Positions 25,868-34,507 are shown, counted from the stretch's first letter. The stretch is DNA of 64,000 nt from Mucilaginibacter phenanthrenivorans (GCF_024721155.1 NZ_JAHVAP010000019.1:1-64000); one strand, 5' to 3'. Program-made: numbers and translations. Notes: a model not told the origin generated them from the sequence alone.

Positions 25868-25947
25868 TTAATTGAAAAACAGGGTGCGATTTATTAGGAT
25901 AGTTCGCTTTAATTAGTCTAAATTCGTGAACTTCGTACCCTTATTAT

Positions 25948-25955
25948 TAACTTTG
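25948..25955 (+). promoter_or_regulatory. Promoter -7 box for the mre operon
   Basis: TAACTTTG matches TAnnTTTG 27 bp before the mreB ATG. A TTCG at 25923-25926 sits at a suitable -33 distance (21 bp). Confidence 0.55.
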
Positions 25956-25982
25956 ACGCTTATTTTTTTGAAATAAAACCAA

Positions 25983-27005
25983 ATGGGTCTATTTAATTTT
26001 TTTACACAAGAAATCGCTATCGATTTAGGTACCGCAAATACCCTCATCATACATAATGACAAAGTTGTTGTTGACGAACCGTCGATAGTAGCTTTCGATC
26101 GTACAACAAATAAAGTTATCGCTATAGGGCGCCAGGCCATGCAAATGGAAGGTAAAACCCACGATAATATCCGCACCGTTCGCCCGCTTAAAGATGGTGT
26201 AATTGCCGACTTTAACGCTGCTGAGCACATGATCCGCGGGATGATCAAAATGATCAACCAGGGCAAGGGATGGTTCTTTCCATCGCTGCGTATGGTTATC
26301 TGTATCCCCTCAGGAATCACCGAGGTTGAAAAACGTGCCGTACGTGACTCTGCAGAGATTGCCGGGGCGAAAGAAGTTTACCTGATCCACGAGCCAATGG
26401 CTGCTGCGGTAGGTATCGGTATCGATGTGGAAGAGCCAATGGGCAACATGATCATCGATATCGGTGGTGGTACTACCGAGATCGCGGTTATCGCCTTGTC
26501 GGGGATCGTTTGCGACCAGTCTATCCGCGTTGCGGGTGATAACTTCGACTCTGATATTGTACAATACATTCGTCGCCAGCATAACATAATGATCGGTGAC
26601 CGTACTGCTGAGAAAATAAAAATTGAAGTTGGCGCTGCATTGCCGGAGCTTGCCGATCCGCCAACCGATTTTGCAGTGCAGGGTCGTGACTTAATGACCG
26701 GTGTGCCAAAACAGATCATGGTATCATACTCGGAAATTGCGCATTGCCTGGACAAATCAATTTCTAAAATTGAAGAAGCGATCCTGAAGGCATTGGAGAT
26801 CACTCCGCCAGAGCTTTCGGCAGATATTTACCAAACAGGCATCTACCTTACAGGTGGTGGTGCATTGCTTCGCGGTTTAGACAAACGTATCGCAGCAAAA
26901 ACCAAGCTGCCGGTTCACGTTGCCGAAGATCCGTTACGCGCCGTAGTTCGCGGAACAGGTACCGCCCTGAAGAATATTGGTAATTTTAAATTCTTAATGC
27001 AGTAG
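25983..27005 (+). CDS. mreB: Rod shape-determining actin homologue MreB
   Basis: 340 aa, full length. It forms ATP-dependent filaments under the inner membrane that steer lateral wall synthesis. Actin-fold motifs: phosphate 1 AIDLGTANTLI near the N-terminus, phosphate 2 IIDIGGGTTEIAV, adenosine motif TGGGALLRGLDKRI. The N-terminal MGLFNFFTQ is the amphipathic membrane anchor. First gene of mreB-(4HB)-mreC-mreD-PBP2-rodA. Unlike the usual arrangement, the link to mreC is interrupted by the four-helix-bundle cassette. Confidence 0.98.
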   Translation: MGLFNFFTQEIAIDLGTANTLIIHNDKVVVDEPSIVAFDRTTNKVIAIGRQAMQMEGKTHDNIRTVRPLKDGVIADFNAAEHMIRGMIKMINQGKGWFFPSLRMVICIPSGITEVEKRAVRDSAEIAGAKEVYLIHEPMAAAVGIGIDVEEPMGNMIIDIGGGTTEIAVIALSGIVCDQSIRVAGDNFDSDIVQYIRRQHNIMIGDRTAEKIKIEVGAALPELADPPTDFAVQGRDLMTGVPKQIMVSYSEIAHCLDKSISKIEEAILKALEITPPELSADIYQTGIYLTGGGALLRGLDKRIAAKTKLPVHVAEDPLRAVVRGTGTALKNIGNFKFLMQ

Positions 27006-27007
27006 GG

Positions 27008-27039
27008 TAGAGATTAGTTAATTGGAGATTAGAGATTAG
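27008..27039. repeat. Left arm of perfect 32-bp inverted repeat around the four-helix-bundle gene
   Basis: Starts 3 bp after the mreB stop codon and is made of TAGAGATTAG words. Its exact complement is at 27475-27506: all 32 positions match by direct comparison. The bases just inside and just outside the arms do not continue the match. Confidence 0.9.
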
Positions 27040-27070
27040 GTCTTTTATTGCGGGTTAAGTAATATTTAGC

Positions 27071-27448
27071 ATGAATTCTTTTACTGATCTCGAGGTTTGG
27101 AAAAAAGCGAGGATTTTACGAAATAACATCTCTGAATTAACTAAATCATTTCCACCGGACGAAAAATACAGGTTAACTGATCAGATCATTCGATCGTCAA
27201 GGTCTGTAGGAAACAATATTGCTGAGGGGCATGGGAGGTTTCATTACGCCGATGCGGCTAAGTTTCTGTTAAATGCACGCGGTTCGGCTGCGGAAACAAT
27301 AGACCACCTGATTATTGCCTTAGATAGTAATTTTATTAACGAAGAGATTTTAGACTCTTTTAAAAACGATTGTGAGGAATGCATGAAAATGATAAATGGG
27401 TATATTTCTTTTTTAAGAAAGCAGGCAGAAGTAAAACCTAATCTCTAA
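27071..27448 (+). CDS. Four-helix-bundle protein (S23/23S rRNA intervening-sequence protein family)
   Basis: 125 aa. The family pattern is clear: FTDLEVWKKARILRNNI, the SFPPDEKYRLTDQIIRSSRS helix, VGNNIAEGHGRF, the FLLNARGSAAETIDHL helix and a final helix. Members form oligomers with a positively charged face. They are named for ORFs in 23S rRNA intervening sequences, and the fold is shared with the Avd protein of diversity-generating retroelements. Function in free-standing cases is unknown. Here the gene is the only cargo between two perfect 32-bp inverted arms placed between mreB and mreC. Its stop codon lies in another copy of the word (CCTAATCTCTAA). Confidence 0.9.
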   Translation: MNSFTDLEVWKKARILRNNISELTKSFPPDEKYRLTDQIIRSSRSVGNNIAEGHGRFHYADAAKFLLNARGSAAETIDHLIIALDSNFINEEILDSFKNDCEECMKMINGYISFLRKQAEVKPNL

Positions 27449-27474
27449 CAACAAATTAATAAACGTTTAGGCAA

Positions 27475-27506
27475 CTAATCTCTAATCTCCAATTAACTAA
27501 TCTCTA
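27475..27506. repeat. Right arm of perfect 32-bp inverted repeat, abutting mreC
   Basis: Exact complement of 27008-27039. It ends 3 bp before the mreC start codon, so it occupies the place of the mreC ribosome-binding region. In the transcript the two arms could form a 32-bp RNA duplex with the four-helix-bundle ORF in the loop. Confidence 0.9.
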
Positions 27507-27509
27507 ACC

Positions 27510-28343
27510 ATGCGTAACCTCTTGATATTTATCACTAAGTATAACGCATTCTTTTTGTTTGTGATTTTCGAGGTTTCGGCGCTGCTGATCTATATCAAAT
27601 ACAACTCTTTTCAAAACGCAAGCTTTATTAATTCATCAAACCAGGTTACAGGTGGATTGTATGCCCGTATCAGTGAGTTTAAGAGCTACCTGTCGTTGAA
27701 GGATAATAACGATGCCCTTGCGCTCGAAAATGCCCGGTTGCGTAACCAGCTTAAGTCGTCGTTATACGCCGATACCTTAAATAAGCATAGAGTAGTTGAT
27801 ACCGTTTACAAGCAGCAATATGAATACATTGTAGGCAGGGTGATCAATAATTCAACTAACCGCGCAAATAACTATATCACCATAAACAAAGGCAGTAAAC
27901 AGGGCATTACGAAGGGAATCGGGGTGATCTGTAGTGCGGGGCTGGTAGGTAAGGTAGTTTTTGTATCCGATCATTTTTCAGTGATCCAATCATTGCTGCA
28001 TAAGGATTCACAATTCAGCGCGATGCTGGCTACTAACAAGGAGATTGGTTATATCCAATGGAGCGATGAGTTTAATCCGCACAAAGGTTTGCTGCGCGAT
28101 GTGTCAAACAACGCGGTGCCAAAGGTTGGCGAAAAAGTGGTAACCTCCGGTTATTCGTTATTTCCGGAAGGCATTCCGATTGGCACCATCAGCAGCTTGA
28201 AAACTAAGGGTGGCGGCGTTTCATTAAATATGGATGTGGCACTTGCAGTTGATTTTACCAAGCTGCAATATGTATATGTAATTGTCAATAAATTTGCCGC
28301 CGAGCAAACGGGACTGGAGGCTCAGCAAAAAAAGGATGAGTAA
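27510..28343 (+). CDS. mreC: Rod shape-determining protein MreC
   Basis: 277 aa. A short cytoplasmic start and one membrane helix (about 10-30) are followed by a coiled coil (about 60-90, SLKDNNDALALENARLRNQL) and the double beta-barrel domain (YIVGRVINNS, NKGSKQGITKGIGV, SGYSLFPEGIPIG). MreC is a periplasmic scaffold that joins MreB with PBP2 and RodA. It overlaps mreD by 8 bp. No clear ribosome-binding site is visible upstream because the inverted-repeat arm lies there. Confidence 0.95.
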   Translation: MRNLLIFITKYNAFFLFVIFEVSALLIYIKYNSFQNASFINSSNQVTGGLYARISEFKSYLSLKDNNDALALENARLRNQLKSSLYADTLNKHRVVDTVYKQQYEYIVGRVINNSTNRANNYITINKGSKQGITKGIGVICSAGLVGKVVFVSDHFSVIQSLLHKDSQFSAMLATNKEIGYIQWSDEFNPHKGLLRDVSNNAVPKVGEKVVTSGYSLFPEGIPIGTISSLKTKGGGVSLNMDVALAVDFTKLQYVYVIVNKFAAEQTGLEAQQKKDE

Positions 28344-28854
28344 GACTATCATAGTAAACTTTCTGCGCTTTATAGTACTGGTATTTATCCAGGTTTTTCT
28401 GTTAAAGAATATCGACCTGTATAACCTTTCAACGCCATACTTCTATATCCTGTTTATCCTGTTGTTACCGTTTGAGGTGCCTAACGTTTTATTGTTCATC
28501 CTTGCATTCATATTAGGCCTCACCATTGATGCTTTTTACGATACACCCGGCCTGCATGCAGCGGCCTGTGTGGTACTCGCCTTTGTCCGTATTTTATTCA
28601 TCAGCATTACTGTTCAAAAGGATGGCTTTGATAACGAGCCTGAGCCAACTCTAAGCATTATGGGCGTTAGGTGGTTCTTAACCTATGCCGTTGTACTTAC
28701 CTTTGTTCACCATTTTTTCCTCATCAACCTGGAAGCTTTCAGCCTGTCGCAAATTGAATTCACAATAAGCCGCATTTTATTGAGTTCATTATTTACCGTG
28801 TTTTTAATATTAATTTCAGGCCTGTTATTTTTCAAGAGGAAAGAACGTAAATGA
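28336..28854 (+). CDS. mreD: Rod shape-determining protein MreD
   Basis: 172 aa from MSKTIIVNFLRF, chosen because it overlaps the mreC stop by 8 bp (ATGAGTAA). The frame is open further upstream inside mreC, but that start is unlikely. About five membrane helices, with LPFEVPNVLLFILAFILGLTIDAFY typical of MreD. It is an inner-membrane part of the elongasome. It overlaps the PBP2 gene by 4 bp (ATGA), which suggests translational coupling. Confidence 0.9.
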   Translation: MSKTIIVNFLRFIVLVFIQVFLLKNIDLYNLSTPYFYILFILLLPFEVPNVLLFILAFILGLTIDAFYDTPGLHAAACVVLAFVRILFISITVQKDGFDNEPEPTLSIMGVRWFLTYAVVLTFVHHFFLINLEAFSLSQIEFTISRILLSSLFTVFLILISGLLFFKRKERK

Positions 28855-30854
28855 ATAGTTTTTTTGAGCGACGCTATGTTATAGCTGGGATTTTTATAGC
28901 CATTGTTGTTGTACTGCTTGCCCGGCTGTTCTATATCCAGATCGTCGACCCAAAGTATGCCATATATGCCGGTAAAAATGTTTTAAGGCAAACCATTATA
29001 TACCCTGCCCGTGGGCCGATTTTAGATCGGAACGGGAAAGTGCTTGTACAAAACGAGCCCTTTTATGACATCATGGTCACCCCCCGGGAAGTAAAGCCAT
29101 TTGATACTGTTGAGTTTTGTAAGCTTTTAGGGATCGACAAAGATGGCTTTAATAAACGCTGGGTAAAAGCATGGAAGAATGGGCCTACACATGAATCCAT
29201 TTTCGAAAAACAGCTTACGGCGCAAACCTATGCTTCGGTATCTGAACGTTTATCTGAATTTCCCGGTTTTTCAGCAATAACCCGTTATCTCCGTAATTAT
29301 CCTGATTCTGTAGCCGCTCAGTTCCTGGGTTATATTGGTGAGGTACAACCCAATGTAATTGCGTCGTCCGGTGGATATTACCATTCCGGTGATTTTATAG
29401 GGATAACAGGCGTTGAAAAATCCTATGAAAACGTATTGCGCGGACAGCGTGGCGTTAGTAACCAAATGGTCGACTCGCGAGGCCGGTTAAAAGGAAAGTT
29501 TGCTAACGGATTGTATGATACTGCTGCAGTTCCCGGGCAACGTTTAACTTCATCGTTAGACATTACCATTCAAAAGCTAGGCGAAAAGCTGATGCAAAAT
29601 AAGGTAGGCAGCATAGTTGCCATTGAGCCATCAACGGGCGAGATATTGGCTTATGTAAGCAGCCCAACCTATAACCCTAACCTGATGGTTGGCAGGGAGC
29701 GTGGTAATAATTCTGCAAAAATGTACGCTGATGTTTATAACCCGCTTTTTGTAAGACCGGTGCAGGCAAAATATCCGCCGGGTTCATCTTTTAAACCACT
29801 AAGCGCGCTTATTGCGTTGCAAGAAGGGATCATTACACCGCAAACAACTTATTATTGCCCGGGATATTTTCAGGCAGGCAACAGGAGAGTAAAATGTAAT
29901 AATGGAGAAGCCCATGGTTTGGTAAACTTAAGCAGTGCAGTGGCAGAATCATGTAACGGCTATTTTTCCATGGTATTCCAGAAGATTATTGAGCACAACG
30001 GTATCAAACAAACAGAAGCAACCTATACCGATTGGCGTAATAATGTTAAGAAATTCGGTTTAGGTAGCCGATTGGATCTGGATGTACCAGGCGAAAGCAG
30101 GGGTAATGTGCCTACGCCATTGTATTACGATAATCAATACCGTAAGGGCGGCTGGCGTGCGAGTACAATTTTATCACTTGCTATCGGGCAAGGCGAGCTA
30201 TTGGCAACGCCACTGCAAATGGCTAACCTGGAGTGTACAATAGCCAACCATGGTTATTATTACAAACCTCACCTGGTTAAAGCCATCGGAACTAAAAACG
30301 TAATTAAGGAAGAATATAAATTACGCAACTATGTTGGGATAGATTCGGGATATTTTGAACCGGTGATAAATGGGATGCAGGCGGTGGTTGAAAGAGGTAC
30401 AGGCATCCGGTCAAAAATTCCCGGCATTATTATGTGTGGAAAAACAGGTACCGCCCAAAACCATGGTGGCGAGGCTCACTCTGTATTTGTAGCCTTTGCA
30501 CCACGGGAAAACCCCAAGATCGCCATAGCGGTTGTTGTAGAGAATTCAGGCGAAGGTGCGCACTGGGCAGCGCCTATTGCCAGCTTTATAGTTGAACAAT
30601 ATTTAAGGGGAAGCATTTCTCCGCGTGAGTCTGGAATAACCGTTGATTATTTTGCAAATGCTAATCGCCTGCCCGATTCGGCACTTTATTATAACCGTTT
30701 CAAAAGGAAAGTTTCACCAAAAGATACCGCTAAACAAAAAGCAGATACAATGAAAAAGCCGATAAAAGGCTTAAAGGGAGCATCCCGTCAAAATAAAAAA
30801 GATTCGTCAACCAGGCTCCTGGCCGTTTTACCGAAGAGGAAACATGATAAATAG
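28851..30854 (+). CDS. mrdA: Penicillin-binding protein 2 (elongasome transpeptidase)
   Basis: 667 aa. An N-terminal membrane helix (about 9-28) is followed by the PBP dimerisation domain (PARGPILDRNGKVLVQNEPF) and the transpeptidase domain with SxxK (Ser312-Ser-Phe-Lys315, PPGSSFKPL), the SCN motif in AESCNGYFS and KTGT (531-534). It is a class B PBP that cross-links lateral wall peptidoglycan together with RodA. The basic C-terminal tail after about residue 600 is typical of Bacteroidota PBP2. It overlaps rodA by 11 bp. Confidence 0.96.
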   Translation: MNSFFERRYVIAGIFIAIVVVLLARLFYIQIVDPKYAIYAGKNVLRQTIIYPARGPILDRNGKVLVQNEPFYDIMVTPREVKPFDTVEFCKLLGIDKDGFNKRWVKAWKNGPTHESIFEKQLTAQTYASVSERLSEFPGFSAITRYLRNYPDSVAAQFLGYIGEVQPNVIASSGGYYHSGDFIGITGVEKSYENVLRGQRGVSNQMVDSRGRLKGKFANGLYDTAAVPGQRLTSSLDITIQKLGEKLMQNKVGSIVAIEPSTGEILAYVSSPTYNPNLMVGRERGNNSAKMYADVYNPLFVRPVQAKYPPGSSFKPLSALIALQEGIITPQTTYYCPGYFQAGNRRVKCNNGEAHGLVNLSSAVAESCNGYFSMVFQKIIEHNGIKQTEATYTDWRNNVKKFGLGSRLDLDVPGESRGNVPTPLYYDNQYRKGGWRASTILSLAIGQGELLATPLQMANLECTIANHGYYYKPHLVKAIGTKNVIKEEYKLRNYVGIDSGYFEPVINGMQAVVERGTGIRSKIPGIIMCGKTGTAQNHGGEAHSVFVAFAPRENPKIAIAVVVENSGEGAHWAAPIASFIVEQYLRGSISPRESGITVDYFANANRLPDSALYYNRFKRKVSPKDTAKQKADTMKKPIKGLKGASRQNKKDSSTRLLAVLPKRKHDK

Positions 30855-32109
30855 CCAGCGCAGCTTCTTTTTTAATGTGGATTGGGTAACGGTATTTATA
30901 TTCCTTTGCCTTTGCACCATTGGCTGGTTTAATATTCACGCCGCGGTGTTTGATGAGCGCTACCCAAGTATTATTGATGCGCATACAAATTACGGCAAGC
31001 AGTTTACCTTTATAGTGGTTTCCATAGTTGTGGGGGGAATTATATTATTGCTGGAGAGCAGGTTTATTACCGCATTGGCGCCGGCATTTTATATTATAAC
31101 GTTGCTGCTGCTGGCCATCGTTTTGGTAGTTGGGCGTAATGTAGGCGGTAACCAGGCCTGGATAAATATGGGTGGCGGCTTCAAGCTGCAGCCCTCGGAA
31201 TTTGCCAAGTTTGCCACGTGTTTATTGCTGGCGCGATATCTGAGCGGGCCCAACATCCGCGTTGCTGAGCCAAAGGCGTTTGCCATAGCGGTGGCAATTA
31301 TTGGCGTACCCATGTTCCTGATTATGCTGCAGCCCGATATGGGTTCAACGCTGGTGTTTTTATCGCTTGTTTTTGTTTTATACCGCGAGGGATTGTCGCC
31401 TTACTTTTTGATAATCGGTGCCTTATTTATTGCGCTGTTTGTAACGTCGATATTGTTTCCACCCCTGGCCGTTATCGGGGTAATTGTAGCGATAACACTT
31501 GCTGTTGTTGGTTTATTTCGCCGCAACAAAAAGGTGGTTTACACCATGCTCACTGGTTTAGCTATTTGCGTGGTATTTGTGTTTAGTGTTAAGTTTATTT
31601 ACAACAGCGTTTTAAAGCCACACCAAAAGGTGAGGATTGATATTATATTAGGCATTAAGAGCGATCTGAGAGGTAAGGGTTATAACCTTAACCAATCAAA
31701 GATTGCGATTGGCTCCGGTAAAATGTGGGGTAAGGGTTATTTAAAGGGAACCCAAACCAAATATTCATTTGTGCCTGAGCAAAGTACCGACTTTATCTTC
31801 TGTACGGTAGGTGAGGAGTGGGGCTTTGCAGGATCGTTAACCGTGCTGGGCCTCTACCTGTTTTTAGTCCTCCGGCTCATCTTTATTGCCGAGCGACAGC
31901 GATCGCCGTTCTCACGGATCTATGCCTATGGGGTGGCCTCGGTAATCTTCTTCCACGTAATGATCAATATCGGCATGACGATAGGGTTGGTGCCTGTAAT
32001 AGGCATCCCGCTACCATTCATCAGCTATGGCGGATCATCATTGTTAAGCTTTACTATCTTGTTGTTTGTACTCCTGAAACTGGACTCAAACCGGATGGGG
32101 ATCGTTTAA
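30844..32109 (+). CDS. rodA: Rod shape-determining protein RodA (SEDS glycosyltransferase)
   Basis: 421 aa with about ten membrane helices. SEDS features are visible: GGGFKLQPSEFAKFATCLLL near 115-135, LQPDMGSTLVFLSL (with the catalytic-type Asp), the long loop LRGKGYNLNQSKIAIGSGKM and GIPLPFISYGGSSLLSF near the end. It polymerises lipid II into glycan strands with PBP2. Last gene of the mre operon, followed by a word-repeat hairpin. Confidence 0.96.
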   Translation: MINSQRSFFFNVDWVTVFIFLCLCTIGWFNIHAAVFDERYPSIIDAHTNYGKQFTFIVVSIVVGGIILLLESRFITALAPAFYIITLLLLAIVLVVGRNVGGNQAWINMGGGFKLQPSEFAKFATCLLLARYLSGPNIRVAEPKAFAIAVAIIGVPMFLIMLQPDMGSTLVFLSLVFVLYREGLSPYFLIIGALFIALFVTSILFPPLAVIGVIVAITLAVVGLFRRNKKVVYTMLTGLAICVVFVFSVKFIYNSVLKPHQKVRIDIILGIKSDLRGKGYNLNQSKIAIGSGKMWGKGYLKGTQTKYSFVPEQSTDFIFCTVGEEWGFAGSLTVLGLYLFLVLRLIFIAERQRSPFSRIYAYGVASVIFFHVMINIGMTIGLVPVIGIPLPFISYGGSSLLSFTILLFVLLKLDSNRMGIV

Positions 32110-32131
32110 AAAGGAGTAGCAGGAGTTAGTT

Positions 32132-32173
32132 GCAGTAGCAGTTTAAATATCCTCAACTAAGGACTGCTACTGC
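32132..32173. repeat. GCAGTAGCAGT palindrome after rodA
   Basis: A perfect 11-bp inverted repeat (32132-32142 and 32163-32173), with extra AGTAGCAGGAG and TGCTACTG words around it. It lies between convergent rodA and the coiled-coil protein gene, at the place of a shared terminator. Confidence 0.7.
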
Positions 32174-32189
32174 TACTGAAGTCTGCCAC

Positions 32190-33269
32190 TTAAGCATACC
32201 TTCTCTTCAGCAATGCATAAAACTTATCCGCCGTGGCTTGCTTGCCCTCCCAGTTGTTTTTGGTAACGTAATTGGTTTTCAGGAACCGTTGGGCCTCTTC
32301 GAACGTGTTAAAGCGGTTTAAGATCTCTATCGCTTCGCTGTAGGCCAGGTTGTAACCGTTAAACAGGTCCTTTACATAAAGTAGTTTGTCGTTTAACGTT
32401 ATGGCAAGCTTAATATCGCTGATGGGTTTTATACTTAATTGTTCGCTTTTTGATGCCTTATCGCCTAACTGCGAAGAGATCTTTTGATTGCGGGTTATTA
32501 CTTCAGCTTCATCCTTTACAGGTTCTTCAACTACAGTCTTTTCTTCCTGTATTGCTGTCACCGGCTCGGGCTGCACCACTTCGGGTTCAGGCTCAATGGC
32601 AATTTCGGGTTCAAAAATGGTTTCAGGTTCTTTTATTTCCGGTTCGGGAACAACTTCAGCTTCTTCAATTATAGTGGAGATTTCCTCTTCCGGTTTTTCA
32701 GATTCAGTAATTTCCTCAACAACAGGCTCCGCTTCATCCTCCCAGGTTTCGGCTTCATCTAAAATCAATTCGTGCCTTATGGTTTCCGGCTCTTCACGGA
32801 TAAAGGAATAGCTATCTTCCGGAGTTCTTGAAGTAAAATCAAATTGAGGTACGCTGCGTTGCTCTTCGGCTGCAACAGGTTGTTCTGCCGGTATTTCAAT
32901 GGGTTGTTCCTCCTGTTTTACTGGCTTGGGTTCAACGGGTTTTGCTACCTCAACTTCAACCGGTTTTATTGGCGGTTTGGATGTTCTTAAACTTTTTAGA
33001 TCGGCTACCGGGTTCATTTTCTGAACTACCGGCTCAAAGAATTTCTGCTGATAGGTTTCAGGCTTTTCAACCAGCGGGCGCTTTGGCTTATTTTGTAAGT
33101 TAAGCTTGCACAATATTTCTATATGATCGGTTAAGAAGTGCGCGTTTGAAACAAACAACTCAAGTTCCAGGTCGTTCAAATTATCAACTACTGTTTCCAG
33201 GTATTCATATTGCTCACTCAGCTCTTGTATAATGCCACCTATCTTTTTAAATACTTCCTTTTGCTTCAT
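32190..33269 (-). CDS. Hypothetical protein with Pro/Glu-rich low-complexity middle
   Basis: 359 aa, three parts. Residues about 1-65 form a helical or coiled-coil head (IGGIIQELSEQYEYLETVVD). About 75-265 is a long acidic stretch of Glu/Pro/Val repeats (EPEIKEPETIF, EPEPEVVQPEP). The last 75 residues are a compact helical domain (DIKLAITLNDKLLYVKDLFN, FEEAQRFLKTNY) that recurs in Bacteroidota proteins of unknown function. No signal peptide, so probably cytoplasmic. Function unknown. Confidence 0.7.
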   Translation of the reverse strand: MKQKEVFKKIGGIIQELSEQYEYLETVVDNLNDLELELFVSNAHFLTDHIEILCKLNLQNKPKRPLVEKPETYQQKFFEPVVQKMNPVADLKSLRTSKPPIKPVEVEVAKPVEPKPVKQEEQPIEIPAEQPVAAEEQRSVPQFDFTSRTPEDSYSFIREEPETIRHELILDEAETWEDEAEPVVEEITESEKPEEEISTIIEEAEVVPEPEIKEPETIFEPEIAIEPEPEVVQPEPVTAIQEEKTVVEEPVKDEAEVITRNQKISSQLGDKASKSEQLSIKPISDIKLAITLNDKLLYVKDLFNGYNLAYSEAIEILNRFNTFEEAQRFLKTNYVTKNNWEGKQATADKFYALLKRRYA

Positions 33270-33332
33270 GGATCAATGTTGGGAAAATGCTATTCAAAAA
33301 TAAGATTAAATTCTGATATTTGGGGTTCGGGG

Positions 33333-33411
33333 AAGCTAAAAGCTGAAAGACTAAAGCGGAAAGCAGAACTGTTTAAAAGTGCTTTAAGCTTTTCGCTTTA
33401 AGCTTTTGGCT
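33333..33411. repeat. AAGCTTAAAGC palindromic word array
   Basis: Left words such as AAGCTAAAAGCTGAAAG pair imperfectly with right words such as GCTTTAAGCTTTTCGC. It lies in the divergent gap between the hypothetical protein and thymidine kinase, so it is not a terminator for either. Confidence 0.6.
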
Positions 33412-33438
33412 CGAAAAAACTAACTAAAAGGCGATTCA

Positions 33439-34020
33439 TTGTTTACAGAAGATATTTTTAAGCGGAGGAATGAACTGGGTGGCAGCATCGAGGTGGTTTG
33501 TGGTTCAATGTTTTCGGGTAAGACCGAGGAACTTATCCGCAGGCTTAACCGCGCAAAAATAGCCAGGCTAAAGGTGGAGATTTTTAGTCCCAAGGCTGAT
33601 ACCCGTTACGAAGAAAACGCACTGGTATCGCACAATGCAACATCTATTCCATCAACGCCGGTTGAGAACGCATCCTCTATTTTGTTGCTGGCCAGCGATG
33701 TGCATGTGATAGGCGTTGACGAGGCCCAGTTTTTTGATGAGGAGCTGCCTGACGTTTGTAATGTGCTGGCAAATCGTGGGGTAAGGGTGATAGTTGCCGG
33801 GCTTGATATGGATTTTAAAGGCCGTCCGTTTGGCCCCATGCCTGACATTATGGCCATAGCAGATTCAGTAACCAAGCTGCACGCCGTATGCGTTAGATGC
33901 GGCAACCCGGCCATGTATTCATACCGGCTTGTGCCTGGTGAAAGTAAAGTGCTGCTTGGCGAAAAAGAAAGTTACGAGCCAAGGTGCAGGAGCTGTTATA
34001 ACGATCCGGAATTGAGGTAG
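33439..34020 (+). CDS. tdk: Thymidine kinase (type II, TK1-like)
   Basis: 193 aa starting at TTG. The next residues FTEDIFKRRN match the usual N-terminus and there is no in-frame ATG at that place. Walker A is CGSMFSGKTEEL, Walker B region is VDEAQFFDEEL, the lasso loop is VAGLDMDFKGRPFGPMP, and a structural zinc site is shown by CVRCG and CRSCY. It phosphorylates thymidine in the salvage pathway, cytosolic. A small TGTATCG hairpin follows the stop. Confidence 0.94.
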   Translation: MFTEDIFKRRNELGGSIEVVCGSMFSGKTEELIRRLNRAKIARLKVEIFSPKADTRYEENALVSHNATSIPSTPVENASSILLLASDVHVIGVDEAQFFDEELPDVCNVLANRGVRVIVAGLDMDFKGRPFGPMPDIMAIADSVTKLHAVCVRCGNPAMYSYRLVPGESKVLLGEKESYEPRCRSCYNDPELR

Positions 34021-34025
34021 CTGTA

Positions 34026-34067
34026 TTGTATCGTTAGGGAGTGATACAGGTGATACAAGCGATACAA
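34026..34067. repeat. TTGTATCG hairpin after thymidine kinase
   Basis: Arms 34026-34033 (TTGTATCG) and 34060-34067 pair perfectly, with TGATACAGGTGATACAAG words in the loop. The same word recurs after genes at 41.9 kb and 47.05 kb. Confidence 0.55.
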
Positions 34068-34133
34068 CATTTCGTTAAAAACGTCATGCAAGTTGTAAAA
34101 TCCGCTGGATTACGAAGTGGAATGACAAGAAAA

Positions 34134-34244
34134 GGGTGTCATGCTGAGGCACTCGAAGCATGCGGGCATAGGCCTCTGCACCACGCTTAGCACGCGGATT
34201 GGCCTCTGCGCACGTCGCTCTTCGAGTGCCTCAGAGTGACACCC
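34134..34244. repeat. 111-bp palindromic element, type B
   Basis: Ends GGGTGTCATGCTGAGGCACT and its near complement (AGTGCCTCAGAGTGACACCC) with a GC-rich centre containing internal repeats (GGCCTCTGC). Not coding. It sits in the 487-bp gap between tdk and the response regulator, next to a type A element. Confidence 0.7.
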
Positions 34245-34271
34245 CACCCAAGTTGAAAATAACTTATCATC

Positions 34272-34414
34272 GGTAAGGAACCAAGCAACCTATACATAGG
34301 ACAATCAACGAACCTTTATGCTGATGTGACCTTACAACCGCGTGGTTTGTTGCCACAAAATTCCCTTTCCCTGATCTGCATAGTTTAGAGGCTGCTTCGT
34401 TCCTCGCAGTGACG
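34272..34414. repeat. MITE-like palindromic element, copy 1
   Basis: About 143 bp. The right end TGCTTCGTTCCTCGCAGTGACG is close to that of copies at 40.1, 40.9 and 42.0 kb; the left end (GGTAAGGAACCAAGCAACC) is worn. The centre holds GGACAATCAACG, TTTATGCTG, TTGCCACA and CTGATCTGCATAGTTTAGAG. Same orientation as copy 2 and opposite to copies 3 and 4. No transposase is encoded. Confidence 0.8.
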
Positions 34415-34507
34415 AGATAGAAAATCACCCCTCCAAAAAAATAAATCATCACCCTAAAACAAAACCTATACCCTTGATTGTTATGAAGTAAAGGAGCTTG
34501 TAAGGTT

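Noticed and set aside
25913..26803. Minus-strand frames opposite mreB
   Set aside because: mreB is certain; these are antisense shadows.
27071..27448. Diversity-generating retroelement (Avd-like four-helix bundle)
   Set aside because: The fold is shared with Avd, but no reverse transcriptase, template repeat or variable repeat was seen anywhere in the window.
32450..32811. Ser/Phe-rich plus-strand frames opposite the Pro/Glu-rich protein
   Set aside because: They are the complement of a low-complexity GAA/CCA-rich coding stretch.
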